Assembly: GCF_018598185.1 (NCBI RefSeq) | Contig: NZ_JAHESC010000007.1 | Span: forward strand, 62,001 to 126,000 | DNA: 64,000 bases | Source of the DNA: Dawidia soli | GTDB lineage: Bacteria; Bacteroidota; Bacteroidia; Cytophagales; Cyclobacteriaceae | Direction: 5' to 3' | Shown: piece after piece, positions 61,432-64,000 of the stretch | Position numbering within the stretch: the stretch's first letter is position 1 | Layout of the letters: each line of letters starts with the position of its first letter | Program-made: the position numbers and the translations under genes | Notes under the pieces: model-generated | Databases searched by the model: none | What the model saw: the letters and a program-made list of their open reading frames with translations, nothing else | Told to the model about the DNA's origin: nothing

Positions 61432-63624
61432 ATGTCAATCAGGAAACATTTTTTCTGTCATTTCAGCCGTGCTTCCTTCATAGCGCTGTTGCTCGCATTA
61501 ACCCAGCCTTCCGGTGCTCAGATTCAGTCGGCAAGCCTGGCACAGCAGCGATTGTTGTTGAAGCTGGCTTTTGCACACACGAATGTGGTCCGTGTCAACC
61601 AGATTGATATGGACAGCGCGCTGCGATTCGCCTGCAGGGGTACGCGCCTGAACGCCATGGTGTTGATCACGGAAAACTTTGACGACCTCGTTAAAACGGA
61701 AAACGGCTATCGGTTTTTAGCAGGCAAAGAAAGCATCGGCGATATGGAACGCTTGGCATCGGCTTGCAAAGGAAAAGAGCGCGCGAGGATGCATGCCCTG
61801 GTAGGATATTATTATGCATACCAGCCAGGAACGACAAAAAACGATCTCGACAAGGCGCTGACGTATCTTACACGTGCGGAAAAAGAGGCTGCGGCCTGGA
61901 ATGACGATAAAACCGTTTGTCACGTGTTATATGGAAAGATGAAATGTTACCTGGACTACGGAGAGGTCGATCTCGCCAGAAAAGCTTACGATGAGGCTAT
62001 TCGCGTGGCACAAAAGATCCATGACCGCCTGGAAGAAGCGCTGGCGCGGTACTATTGGGGAACATATAGTCCTTTTTCGCCATCGACGCTTAACGACAGA
62101 ATTCGCACACTCGCGCAGGCCGATAGCCTGTTTACGATCATCGATAGAACAGATCAACGTATCAACGTATTCATGAATATGAGTTATCTCTGCTTCGCCG
62201 CCGGAAGGGTGGAAGACTCCAAACGGTACGCTAGAGAGTCGTTGGCACGGCAGCAGATAATCGGCTTCCCGTTTACACATTACACGAATGACATGTTGGC
62301 ATTTTTAGAAGGGGCACAAGAAAACGATGCGGTGAGTTTGGAATTATCGTTAAAAACGATTGAGGGTGTCGAGCGAACAGGAGATAGCACCGGCTACGGT
62401 TATTTCTGCTATCGCGTCGCTTCATTTTATGCGAAACATGCAGGTACTATAGCACATTGGCCTTTTAAAGAAGAGGCGATCAAGGCGATTGATTGGTATC
62501 AGAAGGCAATACGTATGTTTGAAAATACCGGTGACCCGACGGCATACGCATGTGTAGACGGTATTTCGAACATGCTCAGGCACATGAATAAAAACGAAGA
62601 GCGGATTACGCTGTCACAATCGATATTAGCGAAAATCCCGACTCGCGATCCTTTGCGTTTACGCGACATTCATTTAAACCTGGCAGCCGCACATATGGAC
62701 TTGGGTAGAGCTTCAGAAGCAGAAGCATACCTTCATAAAGCCGAAGCGTTTCAGCATGAGAGTTCTGCTCGTTCCGGCGATATACGTCTTGGAGATTTCT
62801 ATCATAGCGCCGGGCTTATCTACGCCAAACTTGGCCAATTCAGGCGCGGGCGTTTTTATCTGGAAAAATATCTGAACGAACCTGTGATGAAAGGTCTGAA
62901 TGGTGTCGCGGAGGCGGAACTTGCACTGGCAAGATTAGATTCTTTGAACGGCGACTTCCGCAATGCATATCGGCATCTTTCCGCGTATAGAATGGCATTT
63001 AAAGACGTGACAACCGCTGTGCAGGCGGAATTGGTTCGCGAGCTGCAGATTCGCTATGAGACCGAACGGAAGGATAATAACATCCGGATATTGGAACAGC
63101 AGTCGGCATTGCACGAAGGCAAGGCCCGGGAAGAGCAATTTGCGAAACAGGTGGTGATTGCTTTTGCTACGCTTCTGGTTCTTTTTTTGATGGTCTTATA
63201 TAATCGTTTTCGCATTAAACAACGCACGAATAAACAGTTAACCGAGCAACAGGACGTCATCACCCGAAAGAATGAGGCCCTGGCCCAACTGGTGGACGAG
63301 AAAGAATGGCTGTTGAAAGAGGTTCACCACCGTGTCAAGAACAATCTCCAGATTGTCATGAGCCTGCTCAATACACAGGCCAACTACCTCGACAACGAAG
63401 CGGCCATGCAGGCCATTCAGGAAAGCCAGGAACGCATGTATGCCATCTCCCTGATCCATCAAAAACTATATCGCTCGCAAAAGAGCTCCCTGATCAACAT
63501 CCGCGAATATGTCGACGAATTGGTGGAACATATCGCCGGCGGATTAAGTCACAACAAGCGGGTTACATTTTCCATAAACATCGGTGAGCTTTCATTAGAT
63601 GCGTCTCAGGCTGTACTATGTTAG
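61432..63624 (+). CDS. TPR sensor histidine kinase of the HisKA_2 type, lacking its ATPase domain
   Basis: The product is 730 residues. A signal peptide (about 1-30) is followed by a long periplasmic TPR-like region (30-560), a membrane helix (about 575-597, VVIAFATLLVLFLMVLYNRF), a coiled coil and the HisKA_2 dimerisation box KEVHHRVKNNLQIVMSLLNT. Family members continue with a conserved LDxSQAVPxG then an HATPase_c domain of ~130 residues. Here the frame reads LDASQAVLC and stops at 63624. The kinase is therefore probably unable to phosphorylate itself. The break lies 11 bp from the end of a convergent gene. Confidence 0.85.
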   Translation: MSIRKHFFCHFSRASFIALLLALTQPSGAQIQSASLAQQRLLLKLAFAHTNVVRVNQIDMDSALRFACRGTRLNAMVLITENFDDLVKTENGYRFLAGKESIGDMERLASACKGKERARMHALVGYYYAYQPGTTKNDLDKALTYLTRAEKEAAAWNDDKTVCHVLYGKMKCYLDYGEVDLARKAYDEAIRVAQKIHDRLEEALARYYWGTYSPFSPSTLNDRIRTLAQADSLFTIIDRTDQRINVFMNMSYLCFAAGRVEDSKRYARESLARQQIIGFPFTHYTNDMLAFLEGAQENDAVSLELSLKTIEGVERTGDSTGYGYFCYRVASFYAKHAGTIAHWPFKEEAIKAIDWYQKAIRMFENTGDPTAYACVDGISNMLRHMNKNEERITLSQSILAKIPTRDPLRLRDIHLNLAAAHMDLGRASEAEAYLHKAEAFQHESSARSGDIRLGDFYHSAGLIYAKLGQFRRGRFYLEKYLNEPVMKGLNGVAEAELALARLDSLNGDFRNAYRHLSAYRMAFKDVTTAVQAELVRELQIRYETERKDNNIRILEQQSALHEGKAREEQFAKQVVIAFATLLVLFLMVLYNRFRIKQRTNKQLTEQQDVITRKNEALAQLVDEKEWLLKEVHHRVKNNLQIVMSLLNTQANYLDNEAAMQAIQESQERMYAISLIHQKLYRSQKSSLINIREYVDELVEHIAGGLSHNKRVTFSINIGELSLDASQAVLC

Positions 63625-63635
63625 CTTGCGCGATG

Positions 63636-64000
63636 TTAGTGCTTCACAACTTTAATCTTCTGGTTTCCACCGACGATGATCGTATACACACCCGCCGGTC
63701 GCTGTGTCATATCTACCTCCTGGCCATGGCCCGACAGGATGACGTGACCAAAGGTGTCGATGACCATCCACGCCGCCGTGGCCGAAAGGGTGTAACGACC
63801 CGTAGAAGGGTTAGGGTACGCCCGCACCGTAGACTCGTTACCCGCCGCGGCAAGCGATGTTACACGTACAGCGCTGGCACCCGTGCTGTTTACGCGGAGG
63901 CGGTCTACGTTCGGGCCACTGGAACCGCGGGCCGCCAGGCGGATGGTGTTGTTACCTGCCTGCAGCATCGCCGCCACGTTAACCGACGACCAGGTAGACC
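63636..64000 (-). CDS. C-terminal end of a secreted CBM / T9SS-sorted protein
   Basis: The gene enters from the right edge and only the last ~121 residues are visible. The first part (STWSSVNVAAMLQAGNNTIR, then GSSGPNVDRLRVNS) resembles the end of a family-6/35-like carbohydrate-binding module. The final ~75 residues, beginning VRAYPNPSTGRYTLSATAAW and continuing RPAGVYTIIVGGNQKIKVVK, form a type A T9SS sorting domain. The full protein is probably a surface or secreted glycan-binding or glycan-degrading enzyme exported by the type IX system. Confidence 0.85.
   Translation of the reverse strand, partial: STWSSVNVAAMLQAGNNTIRLAARGSSGPNVDRLRVNSTGASAVRVTSLAAAGNESTVRAYPNPSTGRYTLSATAAWMVIDTFGHVILSGHGQEVDMTQRPAGVYTIIVGGNQKIKVVKH

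Overview
The window looks like chromosomal DNA of a Bacteroidota member, probably order Cytophagales or Chitinophagales. The evidence is an ECF sigma/FecR/SusC/SusD locus, a second FecR-type anti-sigma gene, a siderophore-type TonB receptor with a CarboxypepD_reg-like N-terminus, LytS/LytTR and AraC-7TM regulators, FtsX-type permeases with a PadR partner, and type IX secretion (T9SS) sorting domains. Base composition is moderately GC-rich and even, with AT-rich dips at about 20.8-21.1, 23.9-28.0, 33.85 and 58.6 kb. No phage, integrase, transposase or CRISPR array was recognised.

Layout. 0-3.3 kb: a thioredoxin-fold protein and an orphan FecR. 3.4-7.0 kb: an unknown lipoprotein and alpha-solenoid protein with overlapping genes. 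7.3-14 kb: mostly housekeeping and membrane genes (VOC protein, class III cyclase, MATE exporter, STAS-like protein, CsgG-like/beta-barrel protein, RsgA). 14.2-16.2 kb: a TPR protein and a small membrane-protein gene broken by a 62-bp tandem duplication. 16.2-20.8 kb: an arsenic cluster of arsR, an ArsC-type phosphatase, a doubly broken ACR3 efflux gene, a SigZ-like sigma factor, a PAP2 phosphatase, a cysteine-pair-rich peptide and an ArsO-like flavoprotein. 21.1-25.9 kb: a tight operon of an alpha-oxoamine synthase fused to a FemAB/GNAT-like acyltransferase, a STAS-like protein and a soluble hybrid histidine kinase. 26.1-29.0 kb: a LytS/LytTR pair and an outer-membrane protein. 29.3-33.6 kb: an AraC-7TM regulator, a large M1-type peptidase and tRNA-Pro(TGG). 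33.6-39.3 kb: a mosaic of small unknown genes, remnants and ordinary enzymes. 39.4-47.6 kb: an acyltransferase and a complete sigma/FecR/SusC/SusD unit without a degradative enzyme. 47.7-52.5 kb: a PaoABC-like molybdenum hydroxylase operon with a frameshifted 2Fe-2S subunit, plus a Tat-exported SDR. 52.7-58.5 kb: a siderophore receptor and a PadR-controlled FtsX permease. 58.8-64 kb: a GAF/sigma-54 activator, a sensor kinase that lacks its ATPase domain, and the end of a secreted carbohydrate-binding T9SS substrate.

Two parts deserve most attention. The synthase-acyltransferase/STAS/hybrid-kinase operon at 21.1-25.9 kb pairs an enzyme family known to make signal precursors with a cytosolic sensor, and may be an undescribed signalling or lipid-sensing system. 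In the arsenic cluster, four different proteins carry vicinal-cysteine (CC) tails or repeats. Several genes are broken (small membrane protein, ACR3, 2Fe-2S subunit, sensor kinase, remnants near 34.5 and 39 kb), so either this strain is shedding genes or some lesions are sequence or assembly errors. All calls come from reading the sequence; no database search was run.
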